DNA of 36,403 nucleotides from Saprospiraceae bacterium (GCA_007121335.1 SKLY01000209.1:1-36403); one strand, 5' to 3'; positions 1 through 8,909 are shown, counted from the stretch's first letter. The notes: a model not told the origin generated them from the sequence alone. Numbers and translations are program-made.

Positions 1-97
1 GGTCATTTGTCTGAAAAGTCCGGTATTTAGGGGCTTTTGACTGGCATTCGTTCCCCCTTGTGAAAAATAAAGGATCGGGCATTTCTTAAAAATCGCG

Positions 98-105
98 CAA
101 AGATA
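98..105 (-). promoter_or_regulatory. Possible leftward -7 promoter element
   Basis: Read on the minus strand this is TATCTTTG, a full match to the Bacteroidota -7 consensus TAnnTTTG, followed by GCGCGA. I see no good TTG at the usual upstream distance. A minus-strand frame beginning with ATG at 81 stays open to the window edge (27 codons, unrecognised), so this may be the promoter and first codons of a gene that lies mostly outside the window. Evidence is thin. Confidence 0.3.
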
Positions 106-240
106 CTCTCTACAATGTTCTGAATGCCGTTTTGCTGATATTTATTTCCCGTTAGGTGGGAAAAATGTAAATTCCGTGGATGCGCAGGACATTGCGTATT
201 TTTCAACCGCGTAATTTAACCTGTGGCCGGGATCTTGTCT

Positions 241-559
241 CACCCCTTCAGGGTGAATTATGGTGTTGGTCTTTGCGTCGGGTGGTACCCGATGCTTTGC
301 TGTCTTGCCCTTTCAGGGCGTTTATTGATGCAATCATTGAGGAATAGGTATGCAATCATAGAAACGACCTTCAAATTGCAGGAAATCCTTAGCTATTACC
401 ATGCCTACACAAAAGACCCCAACGGGGTCAATCAACATAACGATTGGCCTGCCCCCTCCAAATTTTTCTTGTCCCGCATTGGGGAGGTGGTAAGTAACCC
501 TATGGTGATTGTCTTACCCATCACTCAGGAACTCCCACAAACAGCACCCTGAAGGGGTG
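241..559. repeat. Palindrome cluster bounded by 15-bp inverted repeat
   Basis: The outer copies CACCCCTTCAGGGTG (241-255) and CACCCTGAAGGGGTG (545-559) are exact reverse complements, and each is also a 5-bp hairpin. Between them lie TCGGGT-GGT-ACCCGA (278-292), GCCC-TTTCA-GGGC (307-319) and GACCCC-AAC-GGGGTC (415-429). This resembles the dispersed REP-like palindromic elements common between Bacteroidota genes. A 109-residue open frame spans it (223-552), but it looks like translated repeat, not protein. The rest of 1-627 holds no gene that I can support. Confidence 0.7.
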
Positions 560-627
560 CAACAGCAAAAATACCACAAGTAAAGCGATTAAACATTCTC
601 CTTCAAAACACTGGGAATCAACCACCC

Positions 628-1206
628 TCACGACCGAATAAACTCCAACTCTCCGTTTTTCTCATTGTAGGTGGCAATAACGGATGGTACCTGTTCTCTC
701 CCGTTTTTTTCGTTCTTGTCGCAGGGGAAGGTGAAGTCGCATCCCCTGATGATATCGGAGGTTACTTCGCCAAAAAAGCTTGGCGTTGGATTGCCGTGGG
801 TGTTGGCAGAGGTGGACAGCATGGGTTTGTCGAAGGTTTTCAATATGCTGTGACAGGGGCCGGTTTTCACGATGCGCATGGCCACCTCGCCTTTTTCATT
901 GACCAGTGGGGGTGCCAGGTTTTCGGCATCGGGATAAACAATAGTGAGTGGCCGCTGGTGGAGGCTCAAAAGCGTTTCAATTCGCGGGTGGATGAGCGGA
1001 ACGTATTCGCGCAATTTTTCCAAACTGTGGACTAACAGAATAAAGGGTTGTTCGTCGGGTCTGTTTTTCAGTTCCTGAACCCGCTTGATAGCATCTTCAT
1101 TGAAGGGGTCGCAGCCTATTCCCCATACGGTGTCAGTGGGATGTAATATGACTCCTCCCTCATTTAATACTTCTACAGCCTTAACAATACTTTCGCTCAG
1201 TAACAT
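628..1206 (-). CDS. tsaC: L-threonylcarbamoyladenylate synthase (Sua5/YciO/YrdC family)
   Basis: The protein makes L-threonylcarbamoyl-AMP from threonine, bicarbonate and ATP, the first step of the universal t6A37 modification of ANN-decoding tRNAs, in the cytoplasm. It has 192 residues, the length of the single-domain TsaC form; the longer Sua5 form carries a C-terminal domain that is absent here. Visible family signatures are PTDTVWGIG (residues 23-31), the K-x-R nucleotide-binding pair (K47, R49), R111, and the S-x-N element in STSAN (131-135). The start is the first ATG. It stands alone on the minus strand, divergent from the large secreted protein at 1263, with 56 bp between the two starts. 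Some YciO/YrdC paralogues have unclear roles, but the conserved motifs favour the t6A enzyme. Confidence 0.9.
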   Translation of the reverse strand: MLLSESIVKAVEVLNEGGVILHPTDTVWGIGCDPFNEDAIKRVQELKNRPDEQPFILLVHSLEKLREYVPLIHPRIETLLSLHQRPLTIVYPDAENLAPPLVNEKGEVAMRIVKTGPCHSILKTFDKPMLSTSANTHGNPTPSFFGEVTSDIIRGCDFTFPCDKNEKNGREQVPSVIATYNEKNGELEFIRS

Positions 1207-1262
1207 TTAAAGTGGTGTTGCGTTAACAATCTTGTAATTTAATAGATACCCTTATTTGACGA

Positions 1263-3530
1263 ATGGCTGCAAAGATACATTACAAAATTTTTTTTCCCAT
1301 ACTGTTGACCTGTTCATTATTGGTCGGTTCGCTCAATGCCACTCACATTATAGGTGGAGAAATGACCTTTGAATGCCTGTCTCCGGGGGAGTATCGAGTC
1401 ACAATGAAAGTGTATAGAGATTGTGCACTTGGACTGGCTGCATTTGATTCTCAGGCAGGTGGTCTTACGGGTACAGTATCTATTTTCAGTGAGGGAGGGA
1501 GTAATCTTGACGGGCAGATTAGATTGGATCCACCTCTAGTAGAGAGCATACCCAATGATGCTGAAAATCCCTGTCTGGTAGTTCCGCCCAATATCTGTGT
1601 GGAGAGCGGAACTTATACTTTTGATGTCTCTCTTCCCGTCAGCGATGAGTCTTATTACATTGTCTATCAACGCTGTTGCCGAAACAACACCATCAATAAT
1701 ATTTTCGAACCTCAATCTACTGGGGCGACCTATTTTATAGAGATCACCCCTTATGCGCAGGAAAATTGCATCAGCACTCCGACCTTTGATAATTTTCCCC
1801 CACCCGTGATCTGCAGTGGTTTTGATCTGGAATTTGATCATTCGGCCTCGGATGATCAACCCAATAGCGAATTGGTCTATTCTTATTATACACCTTTTGT
1901 AGGAGGGGGGCTGGAAGGAAGTCCACAGTTGCCAGGAAATCCTTTTAGTGTGAATGGAGTGGCGCCTCAACCCACTTCTTTTCCACCTTACACTGAGGTT
2001 TTATTCATTCCTCCTTTGTACAGCCGAAACACTCCGCTGGCCGGAGATCCTGCCGTCCGTATTAATTCAAGTACCGGGGTCATTTCAGGCAGACCGGATA
2101 TACTCGGTCAATTCGTAGTGGGTGTGCAGGCCGAACAGTACGTCAATGGTCAACTGGCCTCGGTTATTCGCCGGGACTTTCAGTTCAATGTTACTTCTTG
2201 CGAACCTACCGTTTTTGCCCAAATAGAGGCTGATGAGATTATTGATGAACGTGAATTTGTGGTTAATTCCTGTGGAAATACTGAAGTGACTTTTAACAAT
2301 CAGAGTTTTCAGGAACAATTTATCGACGAATATCGATGGAAGTTTTTTGTTGAAGGGGATACGTTATTAAATTCTGATCGAAATGCCACCGTAAATTTTC
2401 CCGATACTGGCACTTACAAAGGCATCTTAATTGCCAATCCGGATGCTGAATTGTGCAACGACACCGCTGAAATTAGAGTGAACATTTTTCCTTTTGTAGA
2501 AGCAAAATTTCAGTTTGACTATGACACTTGCAGTGCCGGGCCCGTTGAGTTTGAGGATTTGTCTTTCACTGGTGGTTCGCAGCTGGTGGGCTGGGATTGG
2601 AAATTTAAGCCTGAAGAAACTACTGATCTCCGGAACCCCTCTTTCGAATTTTCGACCTCGGGCACCAAAGAAGTATTACTGGAGGTCGCCGATGACAACA
2701 ACTGCACTGACACCATAACTAAGGAAGTGCCCTATTTTCCGTTGCCTCCAATTATAGTGGTAGAACCCGGTAAATTCAATGGCTGTGCACCGGAAGAAAT
2801 TAGTTTTACAAACCGCAGTGACTTTGTAACCGAGGATTACGAGATCTTTTGGGACTTTGGTGACGGGAATACCAGTGAAGAACTGAACCCCTCCAATTTA
2901 TATGAAGACCCTGGTACTTACGATGTGTTCATAAGGATTATCTCACCATTTGGCTGTGTAGGAGAGCGAAGATTTCGATCAATCGTTGAAATTTTTAGAG
3001 GTCCTGAGGCCGGGTTTAGTGTCAGCCCAACTGAGCTCACGAGTATTGAAAGTCGGGTATCTGTGACCGACCTGTCCTCCCTGGCTGAGGGTTGGCAATA
3101 CAATTTTAATAATGAGGCCAACTATTTTTTCCGGGAACCCTCTCACACCATTGAAGATACAGGAAGGGTTTTCGTCGAGCAGGTGGTTTTCAAGGGGAAT
3201 GGCTGTACAGATACTGCCAGAATTTATCTGGATGTGGTGCCTTTTACTTCCTTCCACCTGCCCAATGCTTTCACACCAAATGGGGACGGGGTCAATGATG
3301 AGTACCGCGGCACCGGAATACTCGAGTACATCAGTAATTTCAGGATGACCATTTGGAATCGGTGGGGTGAAAAGGTTTTTGAAACCAGCAATCCGGAAAC
3401 GGGCTGGAACGGTCGGAAATTCAATACCGGTGATATGCTTGATCAGGGCGTCTATGTGGCGGTTGTAGAGTACGAGAATCCCGATGGATCCAGGGAGGTT
3501 ATCAAAGAATTTGCTACCCTGATCCGCTGA
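1263..3530 (+). CDS. Secreted PKD-domain protein with T9SS type B (CHU_C) sorting domain
   Basis: A 755-residue extracellular or cell-surface protein. It begins with a signal peptide (about residues 1-26, hydrophobic ILLTCSLLVG core), then the THIIGGEMTFECL opening typical of a Bacteroidota surface-protein family. Two PKD-like beta-sandwich domains follow, near residues 416-487 (DWKF) and 503-570 (FWDFGDGNTS). Residues about 660-755 (LPNAFTPNGDGVND, IWNRWGEKVFE, GWNG) form the gliding-motility-type C-terminal domain that directs type IX secretion and attachment. Many paired cysteines suggest disulfides. The ligand and function cannot be read from the sequence; adhesion or matrix interaction is usual for such proteins. 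It appears monocistronic, followed by the rplS promoter. Confidence 0.88.
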   Translation: MAAKIHYKIFFPILLTCSLLVGSLNATHIIGGEMTFECLSPGEYRVTMKVYRDCALGLAAFDSQAGGLTGTVSIFSEGGSNLDGQIRLDPPLVESIPNDAENPCLVVPPNICVESGTYTFDVSLPVSDESYYIVYQRCCRNNTINNIFEPQSTGATYFIEITPYAQENCISTPTFDNFPPPVICSGFDLEFDHSASDDQPNSELVYSYYTPFVGGGLEGSPQLPGNPFSVNGVAPQPTSFPPYTEVLFIPPLYSRNTPLAGDPAVRINSSTGVISGRPDILGQFVVGVQAEQYVNGQLASVIRRDFQFNVTSCEPTVFAQIEADEIIDEREFVVNSCGNTEVTFNNQSFQEQFIDEYRWKFFVEGDTLLNSDRNATVNFPDTGTYKGILIANPDAELCNDTAEIRVNIFPFVEAKFQFDYDTCSAGPVEFEDLSFTGGSQLVGWDWKFKPEETTDLRNPSFEFSTSGTKEVLLEVADDNNCTDTITKEVPYFPLPPIIVVEPGKFNGCAPEEISFTNRSDFVTEDYEIFWDFGDGNTSEELNPSNLYEDPGTYDVFIRIISPFGCVGERRFRSIVEIFRGPEAGFSVSPTELTSIESRVSVTDLSSLAEGWQYNFNNEANYFFREPSHTIEDTGRVFVEQVVFKGNGCTDTARIYLDVVPFTSFHLPNAFTPNGDGVNDEYRGTGILEYISNFRMTIWNRWGEKVFETSNPETGWNGRKFNTGDMLDQGVYVAVVEYENPDGSREVIKEFATLIR

Positions 3531-3567
3531 TCTCATCCTCTTTTTCAAAAAAAATTGACTGGTCGGC

Positions 3568-3596
3568 TTGTATGTTTGTAAAAAGCCTTACCTTTG
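3568..3596 (+). promoter_or_regulatory. rplS promoter (TTG-N18-TAccTTTG)
   Basis: A TTG at 3568-3570 and TACCTTTG at 3589-3596 are separated by 18 nt, an excellent match to the Bacteroidota housekeeping promoter recognised by the short primary sigma factor. The predicted start of transcription lies about 10-15 nt before the rplS start codon, so the leader is very short. Confidence 0.75.
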
Positions 3597-3612
3597 CAGC
3601 CTAAAATTTTAG

Positions 3613-3978
3613 ATGATGGACGCGATAAGATATGTACACGAGCAGGTTTCCAAGTCAAAAGACTGGCCAGAGTTCAAGCCCGGCGACAATATCATAGTGA
3701 GCTACCGGATTATAGAGGGTGACAAAGAGCGCTTGCAGGATTTCAAAGGAGATGTCCTAAAATTCGACGGTTTTGGTATCAACAAAACCTTTACTGTGCG
3801 CAAAATGTCAAGTGGTGTTGGTGTGGAGAGAATCTTTCCACTTCACTCTCCTCACATTGCTGAAATTAAGGTGGTGAAAAGAGGTAAAGTGCGCCGCGCC
3901 AAATTGTTTTATCTCCGTAAACTGGTTGGTAAAAAGGCCAGAATTCGCGAGAAAACTCACATCAAGGCCGATTCCTGA
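3613..3978 (+). CDS. rplS: 50S ribosomal protein L19
   Basis: A structural protein of the large ribosomal subunit, at the interface with the 30S subunit. The 120-121 residue length is normal. Recognisable family blocks are [42 protein letters not shown] and [20 protein letters not shown]. Two consecutive ATG codons (3613 and 3616) are equally possible starts. It is a single-gene unit here, with its own promoter and an intrinsic terminator 28 bp after the stop, rather than being grouped with rpsP, rimM and trmD as in many other phyla. Confidence 0.97.
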   Translation: MMDAIRYVHEQVSKSKDWPEFKPGDNIIVSYRIIEGDKERLQDFKGDVLKFDGFGINKTFTVRKMSSGVGVERIFPLHSPHIAEIKVVKRGKVRRAKLFYLRKLVGKKARIREKTHIKADS

Positions 3979-4006
3979 AACACTCGTTCTGTTTAGAAAA
4001 AACTCA

Positions 4007-4045
4007 AAGCTGTACTGCCCATTTTCCGGTGGTACAGCTTTTTTT
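4007..4045 (+). terminator. Intrinsic terminator after rplS
   Basis: AAGCTGTAC (4007-4015) pairs perfectly with GTACAGCTT (4032-4040); TGCC and GGTG can extend the stem with wobble pairs, and a run of seven T follows (4039-4045). This is a classical Rho-independent terminator. Confidence 0.9.
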
Positions 4046-4153
4046 GTGCCCGGGGCTATTTTGATTTCCCGTTTCTAAATTCCTGAAAAAACCACCCACT
4101 TATCTAACCCTTTTACTCAAAAAAGGTGTTTTGCTGTGAGGAACATCTGATAT

Positions 4154-5419
4154 ATGGGCTTTCTCATCTTTTTGGCGCTTTTCTTCGCAATGGAGATTTT
4201 TGTTTTCCGCTTGCTGAAAACTGCATTTTACGGACGTGGCGAGAACCCGGACAGACCCGTATTTCAGCTCTTCATGAAGAGGATTTGGTTTGCAGTGGTT
4301 TACTGGGGATTGACAGTGGCCTTCTTTGTCAACTGGGGATTACAATTCTACGGCATAATTCATTACAGCGAAGTGCCCTTTTGGATTTATATCAATGCAT
4401 TTTTCTTCCTGCTTTACATCGCGAAATTCGCCTCTCTCTTGTTGGGAGTACTTACAGAGCTGTTGTTGCTTGGGGACCGGGCAATTAATTTTTTCTCAGG
4501 GACTTCCTACTTCAGTCCTTCGAGAAAGCGATTCCTCAAAATAACTGCGGCTGCTTTTGGTTTGCTGCCTTTTACTACCCTGCTATACGGCATGGTTCGC
4601 AACCCCTACCGCTACACTGTCTATGAATCTGACATTTTGATAGATGATCTGCCGCCCGGCCTGGAGAATCTTAAAATTGTACAGATATCGGATATCCACG
4701 CCGGTAGTTGGGTGTTTCAGGAACCGGTTGGCAGGGCAGTTGATATGATCAATGAGTTGGAACCCGATTTGGTGTTGTTTACCGGTGATTTGGTGAACAA
4801 TATCGCCTCTGAGATGGAGCCCTTTATCCCTGTTTTCAAAAAAATAAAATCCCGCTACGGTGTTTATTCGGTGTTGGGTAATCACGACTACGGCGATTAT
4901 TTCCGGTGGCAAAGCAGTGAAGACAAACGCGCCAATTTTCAACAATTGCTCGACACCCACCAGGCCATGGGGTGGAAGCTGTTGAGGAATCAGAGTGAAT
5001 TGGTTGAAATCGGCGAAGACCAACTGGCGGTAATTGGCGTAGAAAATTACTCTGCACTGCCACAATTTCCGCGTTACGGTGATTTAGACAAGGCAATGGC
5101 TGAAGTTCCTGAGAGTGCATTTAAAATTTTACTCACACATGACCCGACCCACTGGGATGCTGAAATAGTCAATCAAAATCCCGACATTGGAATAACCTTT
5201 TCAGGCCACACCCATGGATTTCAGTTCGGCTTTGAAATTCCGGGCGTTGGGAGATGGAGTCCGGGAAGTATGATTTATGATCAGTGGGCTGGCTTGTATA
5301 AAAAAGGCAAGCAGTACCTCTATGTAAATCGCGGCCTTGGATACCTGGGTTATCCGGGAAGGGTTGGGATTTTACCCGAAATCTCCCTTTTGACGCTGAG
5401 GAGAAATACTTTGCTGTAG
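4154..5419 (+). CDS. Membrane-anchored metallophosphoesterase
   Basis: A 421-residue calcineurin-like phosphoesterase with an N-terminal membrane region of about four hydrophobic segments (near residues 2-16, 38-60, 77-100 and 120-142). The catalytic domain starts near residue 165 and shows the complete dinuclear-metal set: SDIH, TGDLV, GNHDYG, LTHDP and SGHTHG. It resembles the YkuE/YaeI-type membrane phosphoesterases, some of which act on lipid-linked or UDP-sugar substrates, but the substrate here is unknown. The ATG at 4154 is the first that gives the whole first hydrophobic segment. It appears to be transcribed alone. A hairpin beginning at the stop codon (5417-5440) follows. Confidence 0.88.
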   Translation: MGFLIFLALFFAMEIFVFRLLKTAFYGRGENPDRPVFQLFMKRIWFAVVYWGLTVAFFVNWGLQFYGIIHYSEVPFWIYINAFFFLLYIAKFASLLLGVLTELLLLGDRAINFFSGTSYFSPSRKRFLKITAAAFGLLPFTTLLYGMVRNPYRYTVYESDILIDDLPPGLENLKIVQISDIHAGSWVFQEPVGRAVDMINELEPDLVLFTGDLVNNIASEMEPFIPVFKKIKSRYGVYSVLGNHDYGDYFRWQSSEDKRANFQQLLDTHQAMGWKLLRNQSELVEIGEDQLAVIGVENYSALPQFPRYGDLDKAMAEVPESAFKILLTHDPTHWDAEIVNQNPDIGITFSGHTHGFQFGFEIPGVGRWSPGSMIYDQWAGLYKKGKQYLYVNRGLGYLGYPGRVGILPEISLLTLRRNTLL

Positions 5420-5440
5420 GAGAACAAAATTGTTTTCCTA
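5417..5440 (+). terminator. Hairpin overlapping stop codon, weak terminator candidate
   Basis: TAGGAGAAC (5417-5425) pairs with GTTTTCCTA (5432-5440) with one G-U wobble and a 6-nt loop. The stem starts at the TAG stop of the phosphoesterase gene. The downstream tract TATTTA is not a clean U-run, so termination is plausible, not certain. Confidence 0.4.
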
Positions 5441-5494
5441 TATTTACGGTTTAATAAGTGCTATTGTGCGAATCAATTAAGTTGCTTAGGTTTT

Positions 5495-5908
5495 ATGAGT
5501 TTGCTGAATAAATGGATTGTTGGAATTTTGTCTTTAGTCGTGATGCTGCTCTTGCTAACTGCATGTGCACAGGAAGGTGATTCTACGGATGATTTGAACG
5601 AGACTACCATTGAGGGCGAATGGGAAATCACCTTCGCCCTGAGAAACGGAAGCCCTACATCAACTATTGACGGAGGTATATTTACCTTCGAAAACGGTGC
5701 CTTTTCCAGTAATTTTATTCAGGATGGCATGCCGGGAAATTACGAACTGGATGGAGAGACCATAATTACCGGTTTGAGGAACCCCGAAGAGTTTCACGTC
5801 GTTAGCTACTCAGACAGAAGAATGATATTAAAGACCACGATAAGCGGATTTGACTTTGAGTTTGAGCTGGAAAGAATCACCAATGAAGACGAGCACAGTA
5901 TTCAATAA
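5495..5908 (+). CDS. Small lipoprotein, lipocalin-like fold suspected
   Basis: A 137-residue protein with a lipoprotein signal (hydrophobic residues 8-22, lipobox LLTAC, lipidated Cys at 25), so probably anchored in the outer membrane or periplasm. The mature part has a beta-rich pattern: EGEWEITFALRNG, GIFTFENGAFSSNF, GNYELDGETIITG and RMILKTT. This resembles the small lipocalin-like lipoproteins common in Bacteroidota, but no family is certain. It overlaps the next gene by 26 bp, so the two are probably co-transcribed and translationally coupled. Function unknown. Confidence 0.75.
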   Translation: MSLLNKWIVGILSLVVMLLLLTACAQEGDSTDDLNETTIEGEWEITFALRNGSPTSTIDGGIFTFENGAFSSNFIQDGMPGNYELDGETIITGLRNPEEFHVVSYSDRRMILKTTISGFDFEFELERITNEDEHSIQ

Positions 5909-7355
5909 ACTGATCTCAGGTATCCTCCTGATATGGTTCCCCTTTCAATTGAGTGCACTGGACGCCCATTTAAGTCTCTACACTTTCAATAGCCCTGATG
6001 GGGCTTTCACAGAATTGTGCCTCTACATCAATGCCGGTGAGCTGGAGCGCAAAATGGTTGATTCCATTAATGGACAATCCGTTGTGGAATACACACTAGT
6101 AATTTCAGATCATGCTACTGAATTGGTTGTTTATGCCGACCGATTTCGCTTGAGCGGTCCGGTAGGCGAGGAGCCAGAAAATTTTTACGACATTCGAAGA
6201 ATTCCCGTTGAAAATGGAGATTACCGGGTGGATCTGACCTTGATAGATGCCCTCAATCCTGAGAATGAGCTTAATCGCACCACCGACTTTTCAGTTTCAT
6301 TCCAGCCTGAAGTGCTTGAGTTTTCAACCATCCAACTTTTATTTTCAGCAAGTCCCGATGATGACTTCCAGTCTCGCTTTGTAAAAAACGGCTTCCGGAT
6401 GGAAATTGCTCCCTTGAACTACTTCCCTCCGGGAGTGGATCGGATGTATTTTTACAATGAAATATACGGTCTACAAACTGCCTTTCCCGGCGAGGAGCAC
6501 TACGCTCTGGGCATAGAGTTGAAGAGGAGGGGCAGTAATGAAGTGATGATGAGTACATTCAGTCGCCGTTCCGTAGGCGAGGTGGACCCGGTACTAAGAT
6601 CTGTGGATATTTCTGAACTAGGATCCGGCGAGTACCTCCTCACCATCAATGCGGTAAATAGAGAGCAGGAAATAATTGGCAGTACAACTACCTTGTTCTA
6701 CCGCCACAATCCCATTTTGGATGAGGAGTTGGTTGAAGAGCAGCTCGTGACTTTCGACAATTCATTTGTTCAGGATTTAGACACTGAAGAATTGGTTTAC
6801 TCACTTAAAGCGATTGCCCCGCTGATCAGTCCACAGGATGTGACAAGGTTGAATAATATTTTGAGAAACAAGAAGGATGATCAGATGCGGTACTTCCTTT
6901 TTGAAACCTGGTGTAATGTAGATCCTTATGAACCCCAAAATTCCTACGAGCAGTTTATGGAGGTGGCCCGCGCGGTTGATAAAATGTACTACTCCGGTTT
7001 TGGTCGCGGCTTTGAAACAGACCGCGGAAGGATATTCTTGCGGTACGGAAGACCGGATGATATTGAGAATGTGCAGACAGAGACAGATGCACCCCCTTAT
7101 GAAGTTTGGACCTATTCCAGGCTGCCCGGTACGGGACAAACCGAGGTCAAGTTCGTGTTCTACAACCCCAGTTTGGCAGGAAATATGTATGAATTACTCC
7201 ACACCAATGCCCGGGGTGAGTTGAATAATCCCAATTGGATACGCGACCTTTATCAAAATGCTCCCAATATCCACGAGGGTCCCAATTATCACCAGGTTGA
7301 CGGTATCCAGGATGGATTCAATCGCAGGGCTATAGATGTTTTTACCGATAATTAA
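5883..7355 (+). CDS. GWxTD domain-containing secreted protein
   Basis: About 490 residues with an N-terminal signal peptide (MKTSTVFNKLISGILL to about residue 25). An N-terminal beta-rich region of about 250 residues is followed by a helical segment and the GWxTD domain at about residues 370-490. Here the name-giving motif reads G-F-E-T-D, then RGRIFLRYGRPDDI and YEVWTY, so Phe replaces the eponymous Trp. The family is widespread in Bacteroidota and has no established function. I chose ATG 5883 because it gives a clean signal peptide; an in-frame TTG at 5850 would add 11 residues before it. The gene overlaps the upstream lipoprotein by 26 bp and is followed 11 bp later by the DUF6794-like gene, suggesting a three-gene operon. 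Confidence 0.85.
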   Translation: MKTSTVFNKLISGILLIWFPFQLSALDAHLSLYTFNSPDGAFTELCLYINAGELERKMVDSINGQSVVEYTLVISDHATELVVYADRFRLSGPVGEEPENFYDIRRIPVENGDYRVDLTLIDALNPENELNRTTDFSVSFQPEVLEFSTIQLLFSASPDDDFQSRFVKNGFRMEIAPLNYFPPGVDRMYFYNEIYGLQTAFPGEEHYALGIELKRRGSNEVMMSTFSRRSVGEVDPVLRSVDISELGSGEYLLTINAVNREQEIIGSTTTLFYRHNPILDEELVEEQLVTFDNSFVQDLDTEELVYSLKAIAPLISPQDVTRLNNILRNKKDDQMRYFLFETWCNVDPYEPQNSYEQFMEVARAVDKMYYSGFGRGFETDRGRIFLRYGRPDDIENVQTETDAPPYEVWTYSRLPGTGQTEVKFVFYNPSLAGNMYELLHTNARGELNNPNWIRDLYQNAPNIHEGPNYHQVDGIQDGFNRRAIDVFTDN

Positions 7356-7366
7356 TTTACTCTTTG

Positions 7367-7906
7367 ATGCAAATTCTCATGATCAATAAAATTGGCGGAA
7401 CAGTCGCCACAGTCTTGTTCTGCCTGATTCTGCAGACAGGCTTTTTGAGTGAACCGCTACATGCCCAAATCGACACCACCGATACCGACATGGTTGAAGA
7501 TTACAATTGGCGTATCATGCAGCGGATGCTCAACGGTATTTATATACCCCAGGACCTAAACGATGCTTTTTACGAATTGGAGAGAAATGCCAGTGATCAG
7601 GCCATAAGTCGATTTCGCAACGCGCCCGGTGATGATCTCTCAAACAAACTTTTTTTTGGATTGGGCAGATGGATGAAGTCAAATTGGCAATTTTACGAAG
7701 GCAGCAGGTTTTCTCATTATTTGAGGGGGCTCGGACTCTCGCATCCGGACGACATGGTGACCTTTGTGATTGAGTCCTTCCACCTCCATCTCAATGAGGA
7801 GGATCTCCGCATAGAAGAACGTGTAGAGGAGTTGCGGGAAAGGCGGTTTTTGATTTCCCGGCGCATGATGCAGCGAGACACCATCAGTGTGGATACCATC
7901 CGCTGA
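7367..7906 (+). CDS. Secreted DUF6794-like protein
   Basis: A 179-residue exported protein. A hydrophobic signal (VATVLFCLILQTGFL) ends near residue 33 after AQ. The core contains IPQDLNDAFYELE, LFFGLGRWMKSNWQ, GSRFSHYLRGLG and HPDDMVTFVIESF, which match my memory of DUF6794, a small domain of unknown function in Bacteroidota. The C-terminal tail (about residues 145-179) is charged and rich in Arg and Glu, probably helical. ATG 7367 and ATG 7379 both leave a usable signal peptide. It is the third gene of the probable operon with the lipoprotein and GWxTD genes. Confidence 0.7.
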   Translation: MQILMINKIGGTVATVLFCLILQTGFLSEPLHAQIDTTDTDMVEDYNWRIMQRMLNGIYIPQDLNDAFYELERNASDQAISRFRNAPGDDLSNKLFFGLGRWMKSNWQFYEGSRFSHYLRGLGLSHPDDMVTFVIESFHLHLNEEDLRIEERVEELRERRFLISRRMMQRDTISVDTIR

Positions 7907-7911
7907 GTCCA

Positions 7912-7945
7912 TTGGTCTCAGTTCCACATTTTATGCGTTACTTTG
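7912..7945 (+). promoter_or_regulatory. Candidate promoter for the MscS gene
   Basis: TTG at 7912-7914 and TTACTTTG at 7938-7945 (one mismatch to TAnnTTTG) are 23 nt apart, at the long end of the allowed spacing. An unusually good Shine-Dalgarno, AGGAGG (7967-7972), stands just before the ATG at 7975. Confidence 0.4.
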
Positions 7946-7974
7946 CAGTTTCGAACCAATAAATTTAGGAGGAA

Positions 7975-8859
7975 ATGATGAGAAGGCACTTCCTGTTTCT
8001 CAAAGCCGCGTTACTGGTGTTTTTGCTCATATCCAGAGGGACCAATTTGTTCGGTATTGATGACTTGTTAGATGACAGCGCTATTGCGAGGGGCGTGTTT
8101 TACGTGGTAATTTATCTGCTGACCATTGAAATAGTCCGCTCGATAATTATCAAACTCTACCGACGTAGGAAGAAAATGAGCAGCCAGGAGACAGATAATT
8201 TCATCCTGGGTATAAGCAACCTCTATATTTTGCTGTACACCTTCGGTCTGTTTTTCCTCCTTCTTTCCATTACCAATGTACAACTCACGTCCTTTATATT
8301 TTCAGTGAGTATCGTGGCTGCCGCTCTGGCTATTTTGACCAAAGAATTTTTGACCGACATTTTGAGTAGTATGCTGATGACTTTCAGCAGGGAATTGGAA
8401 GTGGGTGATGTGGTCAAAATGGGTGAACACAAGGGGAAAATTGTAAATATGACCCTCAATAAAACCACCATTCTGACCGATGAGGATGACCTGGTGTTTT
8501 TCCCCAATACCAAAGTTTTCTTTTCTGACATCGTAAATTACACCAAGCGCGATATCAAAAAGACCAGCATCAGCTTTGAAATGAACAACGGAATTGCTGA
8601 AAGTGTCACGGAAATTGAAGATATGCTAAAAGAAGCCCTGGAGGAATACAAAGATTTGATCAGGCCGGACAGCTACAACCTTCGAATACTGGACATTAAG
8701 AAAGATTTCGTAAACTTTAAGTTTCAGTATGTTTTGTACAACCCCAACCTGGAGTTGGAAAGGAAGATTCGGAAAAAAGTGGTCAGAACTATTTTTAGCA
8801 TGGTCAACAAACAGAAAATTGTACAGGTTAAAGCCGGAGGTGAATCGCCGGGGGCTTAA
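7975..8859 (+). CDS. MscS-family mechanosensitive ion channel
   Basis: A small (294-residue) MscS-type channel of the inner membrane, which would release solutes on hypo-osmotic shock. Hydrophobic segments lie near residues 7-25, 38-60, 75-98 and 102-130; the last, rich in Ala and Ser (FSVSIVAAALAILT), is the likely pore helix. The following block (DILSSMLMTFSRELEVGDVVKM, then NKTTILTDEDDLVFFPN) is the MscS beta domain. The C-terminal alpha/beta part is short. The start is set by AGGAGG at 7967; a second ATG at 7978 would remove one residue. It sits among secreted proteins but has its own candidate promoter. Confidence 0.9.
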   Translation: MMRRHFLFLKAALLVFLLISRGTNLFGIDDLLDDSAIARGVFYVVIYLLTIEIVRSIIIKLYRRRKKMSSQETDNFILGISNLYILLYTFGLFFLLLSITNVQLTSFIFSVSIVAAALAILTKEFLTDILSSMLMTFSRELEVGDVVKMGEHKGKIVNMTLNKTTILTDEDDLVFFPNTKVFFSDIVNYTKRDIKKTSISFEMNNGIAESVTEIEDMLKEALEEYKDLIRPDSYNLRILDIKKDFVNFKFQYVLYNPNLELERKIRKKVVRTIFSMVNKQKIVQVKAGGESPGA

Positions 8860-8909
8860 TCTTCATTGGAAGCACCTGGCCTTTTCATGTTAGTGAATCA
8901 AGAGACCCA

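Noticed and set aside
223-552. 109-residue open frame on the plus strand
   Set aside because: It spans palindromic repeats whose translation (for example HPFRV and LALSGRL) recurs in Bacteroidota repeat elements; no start signal or family.
2979-3548. 189-residue antisense frame over the PKD protein gene
   Set aside because: Lies wholly within a clear CDS on the other strand; no recognisable protein features.
4583-5065. 160-residue antisense frame in the phosphoesterase gene
   Set aside because: Shadow of the well-supported metallophosphoesterase coding sequence.
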